From the NCBI GenBank assembly GCA_964481035.1, contig CAYZSE010000001.1, forward strand, positions 6,513 to 70,512: DNA of 64,000 bases, read 5' to 3'. Shown piece after piece: positions 18,930-27,141 of this stretch; position 1 is the stretch's first letter; every line of letters begins with the position of its first letter. The notes below the pieces were generated by a model. The model did no database searches. It had not been told where the DNA came from and worked only from the letters and a program-made list of their open reading frames with translations. A program made the translations under genes and the position numbers. The stretch is from JAAAPF01 sp964481035. Its GTDB lineage: Bacteria > Pseudomonadota > Alphaproteobacteria > Geminicoccales > Geminicoccaceae.

Positions 18930-19044
18930 GCGGACCATTCCCGGAGCATGCAGCGGAAAAGAGAGTCTGAGCCGTGCGGTACGAAGCGGTTCGGGCGCCC
19001 CACGCCTGCTCCTTCACCGCCAAGCCGTGCCGGAGGTCGGGCCC

Positions 19045-20502
19045 ATGGCCTCGAAGATGATGCAGTTCGTCTCCACCCCGCAGGCGATGCCGGACAAGCG
19101 CGACGCCGACGCGCGCGCGCACGATTTCGACGAGATTTACGGCAAGTACGATAACGCCGGCGCCGAGGCGCAGGCCGCGCGTTGCGAGCAGTGCGGGGTG
19201 CCGTTCTGCCAGGTCCACTGCCCGCTGCACAACAACATCCCCGACTGGCTCCGCCTGACCGCCGAGGACCGCCTCGAGGAGGCCTACGAGCTCAGCTCGG
19301 CGACCAACAACTTCCCCGAGATCTGCGGGCGCATCTGCCCGCAGGATCGGCTCTGCGAAGGCAATTGCGTCATCGAGCAGTCCGGCCATGGCACGGTGAC
19401 GATCGGGGCGGTCGAAAAGCACATCACCGACACCGCCTTCGACATGGGCTGGGTCCAGCCGACCAGGCCCGCCCGCGAGCGGACCGAGAGCGTGGGCGTC
19501 ATCGGTGCCGGGCCGGCGGGTCTCGCCTGTGCCGACCAACTCCGCAAGAGGGGCTATCAGGTCACCGTCTACGACCGCTACGACCGCGTCGGCGGGCTGA
19601 TGATCTACGGCATCCCGGGCTTCAAGCTGGAAAAGCCGATCGTCGAGCGCCGCCACCGGCTGCTCGCCGACAGCGGTGTCACGTTCGTCTTGAACGTCGA
19701 GATCGGCCGCGACCTGGCGTTCGCCGACCTGCGCGCCAAGCACGATGCGGTGTTCATCGCCACCGGCGTCTACAAGGCGCGCGCGATCGCCTGTCCCGGC
19801 GTCGGCCAGGACGGTGTGGTCGCGGCGCTCGATTATCTCACGGCCGCCAACCGTCACGGCCTCGGCGACGACGTGCCGGATTTCACCAGCGGCCGGCTCG
19901 ACGCCGCGGGCAAGAGCGTCGTCGTCGTCGGCGGCGGCGACACCGCGATGGACTGCGTGCGCACGGCCGTCCGGCAAGGTGCGAAGTCGGTGCGCTGCCT
20001 CTACCGCCGCGACGAGGCCAACATGCCCGGCTCGGCCCGTGAGGTCGCCAACGCCAAGGAAGAGGGCGTCGAGTTCGTATGGCTATCGGCCCCTGATGCC
20101 TTCTTGGGCGACGGCCGCGTCACCGGCGTGCGGGCGACCCGGATGCGGCTCGGCGCACCCGACGCCACCGGCCGACGGTCGCCCGAGCCGGTCCCCGGCT
20201 CGAGCTTCACCCTGGAGGCCGACCTCGTCCTCGAGGCGCTCGGCTTCGATCCCGAGGACCTGGTGGCGTTGTTCGGCGAGCCGGAGCTGCCGGTCACGCG
20301 CTGGGGCACGGTCAAGATCGACTGGACGACGATGATGACGGCGATGGACGGCGTGTTCGCCGGCGGCGACATCGTCCGCGGCGCCTCGCTCGTCGTCTGG
20401 GGCGTCCGCGACGGCCGGGACGCAGCCGAAGGCATCCACGGCTACATCCAGGCGCGCGCACGCGGCGCGAGCGACGCGCCGGCATTGAAGATCGCCTCCT
20501 GA
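19045..20502 (+). CDS. gltD: glutamate synthase small (beta) subunit
   Basis: NADPH-dependent beta subunit that passes electrons to GltB for glutamine + 2-oxoglutarate to 2 glutamate. About 485 residues. N-terminal cysteines for [4Fe-4S] clusters are in CEQCGVPFCQVHCPLHNN and CGRICPQDRLCEGNC. An FAD motif (VGVIGAGPAGLACADQL) and an NADPH motif (VVVVGGGDTAMDCVRTA) follow, with GGDIVRGASLVVWGVRDG near the end. The ATG at 19045 has GGAGG upstream. An open frame extends further 5' but without family similarity. The gltD-before-gltB order is that of Azospirillum. Confidence 0.96.
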   Translation: MASKMMQFVSTPQAMPDKRDADARAHDFDEIYGKYDNAGAEAQAARCEQCGVPFCQVHCPLHNNIPDWLRLTAEDRLEEAYELSSATNNFPEICGRICPQDRLCEGNCVIEQSGHGTVTIGAVEKHITDTAFDMGWVQPTRPARERTESVGVIGAGPAGLACADQLRKRGYQVTVYDRYDRVGGLMIYGIPGFKLEKPIVERRHRLLADSGVTFVLNVEIGRDLAFADLRAKHDAVFIATGVYKARAIACPGVGQDGVVAALDYLTAANRHGLGDDVPDFTSGRLDAAGKSVVVVGGGDTAMDCVRTAVRQGAKSVRCLYRRDEANMPGSAREVANAKEEGVEFVWLSAPDAFLGDGRVTGVRATRMRLGAPDATGRRSPEPVPGSSFTLEADLVLEALGFDPEDLVALFGEPELPVTRWGTVKIDWTTMMTAMDGVFAGGDIVRGASLVVWGVRDGRDAAEGIHGYIQARARGASDAPALKIAS

Positions 20503-20518
20503 TCCGGGACACGCACCG

Positions 20519-23500
20519 ATGACCGACATGCACGAGCGCCTCGAGGCGTATCTTCGCGGTCGCGCGCACCTCGCGACGAACGGCCTCTACGACCCCCGCG
20601 ACGAGCGTGACGCCTGCGGCGTCGGCTTCGTCGCCGCCATCGACGGGCAGCCGCGCCGCGACGTGGTTCTGGCCGGCATCGACGCGCTCAAGGCCGTCTG
20701 GCACCGCGGCGCGGTCGATGCCGACGGCAAGACGGGCGACGGGGCGGGCATCCATGTCGCCATCCCGCAGGATTTTTTCCGGGCGCAGATCAAGGGGCAG
20801 CGCCAGCTCGACGGGCCGATCGGCGTCGGCATGGTCTTCTTGCCGCGCACCGACTTCGTCGCCCAGGAGACCTGCCGGACCATCGTCGAGACCGAGATCC
20901 TCACCTTCGGCTATCAGATCCTCGGCTGGCGCCAGGTTCCGGTCGACATCTCGGTCATCGGCGCCAAGGCGATCTCGACCCGGCCCGAGATCGAGCAGAT
21001 CATGATCGGCAGCGCGAGTGGCACCGATCTCGAGACGTTCGAGCGCGATCTGTACGTCATCCGCCGGCGCATCGAGAAGCGGGTCCTCGTCGAGAACATC
21101 AAGGCCTTCTACATCTGCTCGCTGAGCTGCCGCTCGGTGATCTACAAGGGCTTGTTCCTGGCTGAGCAGCTCTCGGTGTTCTTCCCTGACCTGCAAGACG
21201 AGCGGTTCGTCTCGAACTTCGCGATCTTCCACCAGCGCTACTCGACCAACACCTGGCCGTCGTGGCCCTTGGCGCAGCCCTTCCGCCTCTTGGCGCACAA
21301 CGGCGAGATCAACACCGTCCGCGGCAACACCAACTGGATGACGAGCCACGAGACGCGCATGGAGAGCGACCTCTTCGGCGCGCACAACGAGGACGTGAAG
21401 CCGATCATCCAGAAGGGCAGCTCCGACAGCGCGGCGCTCGACGCCGTCTTCGAGGCGCTGGTGCGGGGCGGCCGCGGCCTGCCGCTCGTCAAGACGCTGC
21501 TGATGCCGCCGGCCTGGTCGCACAAGATCGTCATGCCGGACGCGCACCGCGACCTCTTCGCCTACTGCAATTGCGTGATGGAGCCCTGGGACGGCCCGGC
21601 CGCCGTGGTCGCCACCGACGGCCGCTGGGTCATCGCCGGCATGGACAGGAACGGCCTGCGGCCCTTGCGCTACGCACGCACCGCCGACGGCCTGATCGTC
21701 GCCGGCTCGGAGACCGGCATGGTGCCGTTGGGCGAGGCCAACATCGTCGAGAAGGGCCGCGTCGGGCCCGGCGAATGCATCGGCGTCGACATGGGCGAGG
21801 CCTCCTTCTATCGCGACACGGCGCTCAAGGACCATCTCGCCGCACAGAGGCCCTACTCGAAGTGGATCGAGAACGTCACCCACCTCGAGCCCCTCAGCGC
21901 CGCCCGGGGGACGGTCGACGTCGCCATGGACAAGGCCGAGCTGCGCCGTCGCCAGAAGCTGTACGACTGGACGGTCGAAGACCTGGAGCTGATCCTCGCC
22001 CCCATGGTCCTCGACGCCAAGGAAGCGGTCGGCTCGATGGGCGACGACACCCCGTTGGCCGTGCTCTCCTCCAAATATCGCGGTCTTCACCACTTCTTCC
22101 GTCAGCAATTCAGTCAGGTCACCAATCCGCCGATCGATCCTCTGCGCGAGTGGCGGGTGATGAGCCTTAAGACACGCTTTGGCAATCTTGGCAACGTCTA
22201 TGACGATGCACCGGACCAGACGGCGATATTGCAGCTCGAGACACCGCTGCTGAATTCGACCGACTATGCCACGCTGGTCGAGTTCTTCGGCGACCGGATC
22301 GTCGAGATCGATTGCACGTTCCCGGTCGACGGCGATGCGACGGTGCTGCGGGACGAGCTCGAGCGCGTCCGCCGCGAGGCCGAGGACGCGGTCCGCGGCG
22401 GCTGTGAGAACCTCGTGCTCACGGACCGGCGGGTCGCGCCCGAGCGCGCGCCGATGCCGATGATCCTCGCCACCGGTGCCGTTCACAGCCACCTCGTCCG
22501 CCAGAAGCTCAGGAGCTTCAGCTCGATAACGGTGCGCACGGGCGAATGCCTCGACGTCCACTACGTCGCGGTGCTCATCGGCGTCGGCGCCACGGCGGTG
22601 AACCCCTACCTCGTCGAGGCGTCGATCGCCGATCGCCACGCCAAGAACCTGTTTCCCGGGCTCACGCTGGCGCAGTGCCTCGACCGCTACAAGGAGGCGG
22701 TCGGCCAGGGCTTGCTGAAGATCATGTCGAAGATGGGCATCTCGATCCTCAGCTCCTATCGCGGCGGCTACAACTTCGAGGCGGTCGGCCTGTCGCGCTC
22801 GCTCTGCGCCGAGTACTTCCCCGGCGTGACGACGCGGATCTCGGGGATCGGGCTCAAGGGCCTGACCAACGAGATCCTGCGGCTGCACGAGGTCGCATAC
22901 GAGGAGGGCACGGTCCTCGCCATCGGCGGCTTCTACCGCTATCGGCGCGGCGGCGAGGCGCACGCGCTCGAGGCGCGGGCGATCCACCAGCTCCAGCGGG
23001 CGGTGGCGTCGAACTCCTACGCCGCCTACCGCCAGTTCGCGGAGATGATCTACACCGCCCCACCGGTGACGATCCGCGATCTCGTGGACTTCAAGGCAGG
23101 CGGCGACGCGGTGCCGGTCGATCAGGTCGAGAGCATCACCGAGATCAGGAAGCGGTTCGTCACGCCGGGCATGTCCTTGGGCGCCTTGAGCCCCGAGGCG
23201 CACGAGACCCTCTCGATCGCCATGAACCGCATCGGCGCCAAGGCCGACAGCGGCGAAGGCGGCGAAGGCAAGGAGCGCTTCCAGCCGCGCGAGAACGGCG
23301 ACAACGCGAACTCGGTCATCAAGCAGGTCGCCTCGGGGCGGTTCGGCGTGACGGCCGAATATCTCAACGCCTGCCGGGAGATCGAGATCAAGGTCGCGCA
23401 GGGCGCCAAGCCCGGCGAGGGCGGCCAGCTGCCGGGCTTCAAGGTCACCGTGGAGATCGCGCGGCTCCGGCACGCGACGCCCGGCGTGACCCTGATCTCG

Positions 23501-25057
23501 CCGCCGCCACACCACGACATCTACTCGATCGAGGATCTGGCCCAGCTCATCTACGACCTCAAGCAGATCAACCCCGACGCCAGGGTCTGCGTCAAGCTCG
23601 TCTCCGAAAGCGGCATCGGCACGGTCGCCGCGGGCGTCGCCAAGGCCAAGGCCGACGTGATCCTCGTCTCCGGCCATTCCGGCGGCACCGGCGCCTCGCC
23701 CCAGACCTCGATCAAGTACGCCGGCACGCCCTGGGAGATGGGCCTCTCGGAGGTCAACCAGCTCCTCACCCTCAACGAGCTGCGCCACCGGGTGACGCTC
23801 AGGACCGACGGCGGCCTCAAGACCGGTCGCGACGTCGTCATCGCCGCCCTCTTGGGCGCCGAGGAGTTCGGCGTCGGCACGGCGAGCCTCGTCGCCATGG
23901 GCTGCATCATGGTCCGCCAGTGCCACTCCAACACCTGCCCCGTCGGCGTCTGCACCCAGCGCCCGGACCTGCGCGAGCACTTCACCGGGACGCCCGAGAA
24001 GGTCGTCAACCTCTTTACCTTCATCGCCGAGGAGGTGCGCGAGATCCTGGCCTCGTTGGGCCTGAGGTCGGTCGACGAGGCGATCGGGCGGACCGATCTC
24101 TTGAAGCAGGTGAGCCGCGGTTCGGCCGATCTCGACGACCTCGACCTCAACCCGATCCTCGCCCAGGTCGACAGCATCCATCCGCGCCACTGCACGATCG
24201 CGGGGCGCAACGAGGTGCCCGACACGCTCGACGCGCAGATGGTCAAGGACGCGGCGCCGATGCTGGAGGACGGCGAGAAGATGCAGCTCGCCTACAACGT
24301 CAGGAACGTCGACCGCGCCGTCGGCACGCGGATGTCGGCGCACATCACGCGCAAGTACGGCATGACCAGGCTCAAGCCCGGCCATCTGACGGTGCGCCTG
24401 CGGGGTTCGGCCGGGCAGTCCTTGGGCGCCTGGGCGGTCCAGGGTCTCAACATCGAGCTCTTCGGCGACGCCAACGACTATGTCGGCAAGGGCCTCTCCG
24501 GCGGCACCATCGCCATCCGCCCGCTCGTCTCGTCGCCGATCGTACCGCACGAGAACGTCATCATCGGCAACACCTGCCTCTACGGCGCCACGGCCGGCAA
24601 GCTGTTCGCCGCCGGCCAGGCCGGTGAGCGCTTCGCGGTGCGGAACTCCGGCGCGGTCACGGTGGTCGAGGGCTGCGGCGACAACGGCTGCGAGTACATG
24701 ACCGGCGGCACCGCCGTCATCCTCGGGTCGACCGGCGACAATTTCGCCGCCGGCATGTCGGGCGGCATGGCCTTCGTCTACGACCCGGAGAACCGGCTGT
24801 GGGATCCGGTGCGCAACCGGGCGATCCGCCTCAACGAGGACTTCGTCATCTGCCAGCGCATCGAGGTCGACCACTACGCCCAGATCCTCGAAGATCTGGT
24901 CACCGAGCACGTCGGGACGACGCAGTCGGCACTCGGGGCACGCATCGTCGCCGACTTCGAGACCGAGAAGCGGTTCTTCTGGCAGATCGTCCCGCGCGAG
25001 ATGCTCGACAAGCTGGAGGTGCCGGTCACGTCGGGCGCCATCGCGCAGACGGCGTAG
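20519..25057 (+). CDS. gltB: glutamate synthase large (alpha) subunit
   Basis: The 1512-residue catalytic subunit. A propeptide of about 32 residues precedes the class II glutaminase Cys in ERDACGVGF, which becomes the N-terminal nucleophile after cleavage. Then come the glutaminase domain (HQRYSTNTWPSWPLAQPFR, HNGEINT), a central domain, the FMN synthase domain (GEGGQLPGFKV, SGGTGASP), the 3Fe-4S cysteines (GCIMVRQCHSNTCPVGVC) and the C-terminal beta-helix (GGTAVILGSTGDNFAAGMSGG). It is close to Azospirillum GltB over its whole length. It lies 16 bases after gltD in an ammonium-assimilation operon. A stretch near 22066-22270 has unusually AT-rich codons. Confidence 0.98.
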   Translation: MTDMHERLEAYLRGRAHLATNGLYDPRDERDACGVGFVAAIDGQPRRDVVLAGIDALKAVWHRGAVDADGKTGDGAGIHVAIPQDFFRAQIKGQRQLDGPIGVGMVFLPRTDFVAQETCRTIVETEILTFGYQILGWRQVPVDISVIGAKAISTRPEIEQIMIGSASGTDLETFERDLYVIRRRIEKRVLVENIKAFYICSLSCRSVIYKGLFLAEQLSVFFPDLQDERFVSNFAIFHQRYSTNTWPSWPLAQPFRLLAHNGEINTVRGNTNWMTSHETRMESDLFGAHNEDVKPIIQKGSSDSAALDAVFEALVRGGRGLPLVKTLLMPPAWSHKIVMPDAHRDLFAYCNCVMEPWDGPAAVVATDGRWVIAGMDRNGLRPLRYARTADGLIVAGSETGMVPLGEANIVEKGRVGPGECIGVDMGEASFYRDTALKDHLAAQRPYSKWIENVTHLEPLSAARGTVDVAMDKAELRRRQKLYDWTVEDLELILAPMVLDAKEAVGSMGDDTPLAVLSSKYRGLHHFFRQQFSQVTNPPIDPLREWRVMSLKTRFGNLGNVYDDAPDQTAILQLETPLLNSTDYATLVEFFGDRIVEIDCTFPVDGDATVLRDELERVRREAEDAVRGGCENLVLTDRRVAPERAPMPMILATGAVHSHLVRQKLRSFSSITVRTGECLDVHYVAVLIGVGATAVNPYLVEASIADRHAKNLFPGLTLAQCLDRYKEAVGQGLLKIMSKMGISILSSYRGGYNFEAVGLSRSLCAEYFPGVTTRISGIGLKGLTNEILRLHEVAYEEGTVLAIGGFYRYRRGGEAHALEARAIHQLQRAVASNSYAAYRQFAEMIYTAPPVTIRDLVDFKAGGDAVPVDQVESITEIRKRFVTPGMSLGALSPEAHETLSIAMNRIGAKADSGEGGEGKERFQPRENGDNANSVIKQVASGRFGVTAEYLNACREIEIKVAQGAKPGEGGQLPGFKVTVEIARLRHATPGVTLISPPPHHDIYSIEDLAQLIYDLKQINPDARVCVKLVSESGIGTVAAGVAKAKADVILVSGHSGGTGASPQTSIKYAGTPWEMGLSEVNQLLTLNELRHRVTLRTDGGLKTGRDVVIAALLGAEEFGVGTASLVAMGCIMVRQCHSNTCPVGVCTQRPDLREHFTGTPEKVVNLFTFIAEEVREILASLGLRSVDEAIGRTDLLKQVSRGSADLDDLDLNPILAQVDSIHPRHCTIAGRNEVPDTLDAQMVKDAAPMLEDGEKMQLAYNVRNVDRAVGTRMSAHITRKYGMTRLKPGHLTVRLRGSAGQSLGAWAVQGLNIELFGDANDYVGKGLSGGTIAIRPLVSSPIVPHENVIIGNTCLYGATAGKLFAAGQAGERFAVRNSGAVTVVEGCGDNGCEYMTGGTAVILGSTGDNFAAGMSGGMAFVYDPENRLWDPVRNRAIRLNEDFVICQRIEVDHYAQILEDLVTEHVGTTQSALGARIVADFETEKRFFWQIVPREMLDKLEVPVTSGAIAQTA

Positions 25058-25080
25058 CGCCGGCCATGGCGAGGCCGGCG
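25058..25080 (+). terminator. GC hairpin after gltB
   Basis: CGCCGGCC (25058-25065) pairs perfectly with GGCCGGCG (25073-25080) around a seven-base loop, starting directly after the gltB stop. There is no T-run, so it could be a weak terminator or an mRNA 3'-end stabiliser. Confidence 0.45.
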
Positions 25081-25138
25081 ACGTCTCGATCCAGCACGGC
25101 CAGCGGCGGGCAGCGCCGGCGGCCGAGATGACGGTCTG

Positions 25139-25561
25139 ATGTCCCACCCGGACCTGTTCGCGAGCTACCGAAACGCGCTCGGTGCCGACCCTGTCGGCTT
25201 CGAGACGACAGTGGGTTATCGGATCGCGGTAGAGCAAAGGAAGGTGCGCGTGCTGCTGGACGTCGACGAGCGGCACCTGAACGTCTATGGCGCGGCCCAC
25301 GGCGGGGTGACGCTGACGCTGCTCGACACCGTGGGCGGGGTGCAGACCTACTTCGAGGCGCGGCCCGAACGCATGGCGACGATCAACCTCGCCACCCAGT
25401 TCATCGACCTCGTGCCCTTGGGCCGCATCGTCGCCACCGCAACGGTCGACCGCCTCGGCAAATCCGTCGCCCACAGCAGCATGGCGCTGCACCTCGGCAC
25501 ACCGGAAGGCCCGCTGCTGGCGACCGCCGTCGCCAGCTACCGCCTGTTCCACGCCCGTTGA
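25139..25561 (+). CDS. PaaI/hotdog-fold acyl-CoA thioesterase
   Basis: A 140-residue single hotdog domain. The segment NVYGAAHGGVTLTLLDTVGG holds the catalytic loop and helix of PaaI-type thioesterases (HGG, then acidic D). LATQFIDLVPLGRIVATATV and the C-terminal ATAVASYRLF are typical. It should hydrolyse a short or aromatic acyl-CoA; the substrate is unknown. It is 80 bases downstream of gltB. About 500 bases further on is a second, truncated copy of its C-terminal half (26066-26296), so this locus has undergone a partial duplication. Confidence 0.88.
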   Translation: MSHPDLFASYRNALGADPVGFETTVGYRIAVEQRKVRVLLDVDERHLNVYGAAHGGVTLTLLDTVGGVQTYFEARPERMATINLATQFIDLVPLGRIVATATVDRLGKSVAHSSMALHLGTPEGPLLATAVASYRLFHAR

Positions 25562-25747
25562 CGGCGACCGGCCGAGCCTTCGATCGAGCGGGCGGCGATG
25601 AATGGCGGCTCGGGCCGCAGGCTGACGGCGCCCGCCGCATCGCATCGCAACTCGCCGGCACGCTGACGCGACGCGGGGTCGCGCCTTCGCAGCCCTTCGC
25701 CACCGGTCGGATTGTCCTGGAAGACCTGCTCTTCAAGGAGATCCGAC

Positions 25748-25945
25748 ATGGAAATGATGACGCTCGTCATCGTGCTCGCCGTCGCGACCCTCGGCGCCTT
25801 CTTTCTCGGCGGCACCCTCGAGCAGCGCCGCGTCCGCGCGTCCATGAAGCGCGGCGAGCGCTCGTGGCACGGCCTGCGCGAGGATCAGCGTCGCGAGGCC
25901 GAGCAGGAGGAAGTCGCCGGCAGGCGCCACGAATACCGCTCTTGA
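25748..25945 (+). CDS. small single-pass membrane protein
   Basis: A 65-residue protein. A hydrophobic helix near the N-terminus (MTLVIVLAVATLGAFFLGG) is followed by a highly charged cytoplasmic tail rich in Arg and Glu (residues 25-65). I do not recognise the family. The start is supported by a perfect AAGGAG seven bases upstream of ATG 25748, rarer in this genome than GAGG variants. It lies between the full thioesterase and its truncated copy, so it may have been carried into, or trapped by, the duplication. Confidence 0.6.
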   Translation: MEMMTLVIVLAVATLGAFFLGGTLEQRRVRASMKRGERSWHGLREDQRREAEQEEVAGRRHEYRS

Positions 25946-26065
25946 ACGCGGCACCGTCCCTTCCTTGCTCCCGCCGCAGCGCGGCAGGCGAGCCGAGTGA
26001 ACCGTTCTGACACGACTTGCCTCGCCCCGGGCGTTGCTGCCGGATCGTCCGCGATGCGGCGGCAC

Positions 26066-26296
26066 GTCGGCGGGGTGCAGACCGACTTCGAGGCGCGGCC
26101 CGACCGCATGGCGACGAACGACTTCGCCGTCCAGTTCATCGACCGCGTGGCGCCCGGCCGCGTCGTCGCCACCGCCACGGTCGACGGCCTCGGTAGATCC
26201 GTCACCCACAGCAGCATGGCGCTGCACCTCGGCACCCCGGACGGCCCGCTGCTGGCGACCGCCGTCGCCAGCTACCGCCTGTTCCACGGGTGTTGA
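26066..26296 (+). pseudogene. truncated second copy of the thioesterase (C-terminal half)
   Basis: The 76 codons from VGGVQTDFEARPDRMAT to ASYRLFHGC match the C-terminal half of the thioesterase at 25139-25561 at 60 of 76 residues by my count, including identical SSMALHLGTP and LLATAVASYRLFH. The N-terminal half with the HGG catalytic loop is absent. The upstream in-frame sequence (from ATG 25997) is unrelated, so an active thioesterase is unlikely. The divergence shows that this is an old duplication and not an assembly repeat. Confidence 0.85.
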
Positions 26297-26354
26297 CGCT
26301 CCAGCGGGGCTCCCACGCGCGGAACCTCGCCCCCCTCACCTGGGCCCGATGCGG

Positions 26355-27110
26355 TCAGTCCAGAGCTTTCCGCGCCACATAGTAGCCGTAGCCGACGAAG
26401 GCTGAAAACCGCTCGTAGAGGTCGATCTCGTGCTTCTCGGCCTCGACGATCGCCCGAGCGTCGGCCGAGTGGCCATGGCGCGCCAGAAAATCAGCGAAGC
26501 GGTCCTGCAGCGGGCGGTAGTAGTCATCGAGCCAGCAGCGTTCCGGCAGGGTGAAATAGCCGATCGGCGCATAGCCGTTGTCCTCGAGGATCGCCAGCTT
26601 GGCGGCGGCGGTGGCGACCTCGGGGTATTCCGCGCGCCAGTGCCGCTCGAGCTCGGCGGGTCGCCGGGCCGTCAACCAAGTCAGCTCCGACACGGCCAGG
26701 ATGCCGCCGGGCTTCAAGAAGCGTCGCCAGACCTGGACGCCCTTCGCGAAGCCGATGTTGTAGATGGCGCCTTCCGACCAGATCGCGTCGAAGGCGTGGT
26801 CCGCGAAGGGCAGCTCTGCCATCGAAGCCGCCAGCGTCTCGATCCGGCGCCCCAACCCCGCCTGGCCGGCCGCCGCCTCGAGCTCGCCGAGAAACGCCGG
26901 GAGAAGATCCACGGCGGTCACCGCCGCGTCGAGCTCCCGGGCCAGCACCAGGGTCGATGCGCCGCTGCCGCAGCCGATGTCGGCGATCTCCAGGCCCTCG
27001 GCGCCGGCGAGGCCCGACAGCCTGATCGCGAGGCGCGTCGCCTCGTCGCTGCCGGGCCCCTGCCGCCGTCCGTCCCGATGCAGGTCGATCAGCAGCTCGA
27101 GGTCGCCCAT
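26355..27110 (-). CDS. class I SAM-dependent methyltransferase
   Basis: A 251-residue Rossmann methyltransferase. It shows motif I (IADIGCGSGASTLVLA), the acidic ribose-binding residue in VTAVDLLPAFL, FDAIWSEGAIYNIGF, and LKPGGILAVSELTW. It resembles UbiE/ArsM-type small-molecule methyltransferases. The substrate is unknown. It lies 31 bases downstream of bchD on the same strand, so it is probably co-transcribed with the magnesium chelatase genes. A role linked to tetrapyrroles is possible but unsupported by sequence. bchO, the usual third gene of bchIDO, is not here. Confidence 0.85.
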   Translation of the reverse strand: MGDLELLIDLHRDGRRQGPGSDEATRLAIRLSGLAGAEGLEIADIGCGSGASTLVLARELDAAVTAVDLLPAFLGELEAAAGQAGLGRRIETLAASMAELPFADHAFDAIWSEGAIYNIGFAKGVQVWRRFLKPGGILAVSELTWLTARRPAELERHWRAEYPEVATAAAKLAILEDNGYAPIGYFTLPERCWLDDYYRPLQDRFADFLARHGHSADARAIVEAEKHEIDLYERFSAFVGYGYYVARKALD

Positions 27111-27141
27111 CCTCGTCTCCTTGTCGAGCGCTGCTGCCGCG

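Noticed and set aside
20312..25645. A 1777-codon open frame on the minus strand opposite gltB
   Set aside because: It is the mirror of gltB in a high-GC gene with strong third-position bias. Its product is a low-complexity run of Arg, Asp, Val and Leu without domains, and gltB is certain.
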